DNA of 52,401 nt from the NCBI GenBank assembly GCA_947626775.1, contig CANQTL010000022.1:1-52401 (forward strand), in the 5' to 3' direction. Numbering within the stretch: the stretch's first letter is position 1; every line of letters begins with the position of its first letter. The notes under the pieces were generated by a model, which saw only the letters and a list, made by a program, of their open reading frames with translations, was not told the origin of the DNA and ran no database searches. The DNA comes from an uncultured Lachnospiraceae bacterium. GTDB taxonomy: Bacteria; Bacillota; Clostridia; Lachnospirales; Lachnospiraceae. Below, piece after piece: positions 52,283-52,401 of this stretch. The position numbers were made by a program, and so were the translations under genes.

Positions 52283-52311
52283 ATTTTAGGTATATAACAA
52301 GGTAATTTCAA
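52283..52311 (-). promoter_or_regulatory. candidate promoter of the phosphatase gene
   Basis: On the minus strand TTGAAA (52311-52306), 17 bases, TAAAAT (52288-52283). It is about 165 bases before the start codon, leaving a long leader that includes the repeats at 52149-52178. Confidence 0.5.
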
Positions 52312-52401
52312 GTAATTTTTTATGATAAAATTTATGGTGAATTTAGATTATCTCTTTAGAAGTTCTTATATGTCGGTATAGCCCGTATTTTCGGGCTTTC
52401 C

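Noticed and set aside
1..52401. tRNA, rRNA, CRISPR arrays or intact insertion sequences
   Set aside because: No cloverleaf-like segments, regular spaced repeats or transposase frames were seen when reading both strands; this was by eye and not by a dedicated search.

Overview
The window is chromosomal DNA from a G+C-rich member of the Bacillota, most likely class Clostridia and family Lachnospiraceae. Several signals agree on this: GGAGG-type ribosome binding sites, sigma-A promoters of TTGxxx-17-TATAAT form, single-chain glycyl-tRNA synthetase next to alaS, the era-yqzL-recO order, a 1,417-residue two-ATPase-domain 2-hydroxyacyl-CoA dehydratase activase, MetA-type homoserine acyltransferase, and promoter sequences close to the Bacillus sigma-D (motility) consensus. 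No rRNA, tRNA, CRISPR array or intact transposase was seen. The species cannot be named from the sequence alone.

Layout. 1-8.4 kb (all minus strand) is housekeeping: rpsU with its own promoter and terminator, alaS, glyQS, a lipoprotein, recO overlapping a YqzL-like small gene, era, and a DUF4349 lipoprotein. 8.4-13.8 kb holds an M16C metallopeptidase and a three-gene minus-strand operon: a rhomboid-like membrane protein with a zinc-ribbon tail, a degenerate sigma-70-like protein, and a 153-residue unknown. 13.9-19.7 kb has the large activase and metA on the plus strand around a small unknown gene. 19.7-28.5 kb (minus) carries ligA coupled to an RluF-type pseudouridine synthase, an SGNH hydrolase/MBOAT pair for polymer O-acetylation, a GH13 alpha-glucosidase and an RsmF-type rRNA methyltransferase. 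putP follows on the plus strand.

30.1-35.2 kb is the most unusual region. A GHKL histidine kinase/LytTR response regulator pair lies between three proteins of unknown function: one FliD-like at its C-terminus, one basic, and one long coiled coil. All three transcription units carry an upstream element matching the sigma-D -10 box at 7 or 8 of 8 positions. The 31521-30167 operon also has a direct repeat of about 21 bp period of the kind LytTR proteins bind. Together this looks like an uncharacterised motility-linked regulated locus.

35.2-40.5 kb holds a DUF975 membrane protein with a Gln-Trp-Asn repeat tail, then a coupled MoxR/DUF58/transglutaminase operon. 40.6-47.1 kb is a complete phosphate-response cluster, pstSCAB-phoU-phoB-phoR in transcription order, with a three-copy 11-bp Pho-box-like repeat before phoB. 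Next to pstS is a decayed Na/Pi cotransporter gene with an internal deletion, then a small membrane protein and a TIGR00266/AIM24 gene.

From about 49.0 to 51.6 kb the DNA turns visibly A+T-rich and holds debris: a 43-codon ORF resembling the start of a low-molecular-weight tyrosine phosphatase, a broken AlbA_2 (Schlafen-type) ATP-binding protein gene, a tandem repeat, and the C-terminal half of an acyl-CoA dehydrogenase. An intact low-molecular-weight tyrosine phosphatase gene follows, with short repeats upstream of it at the window edge.
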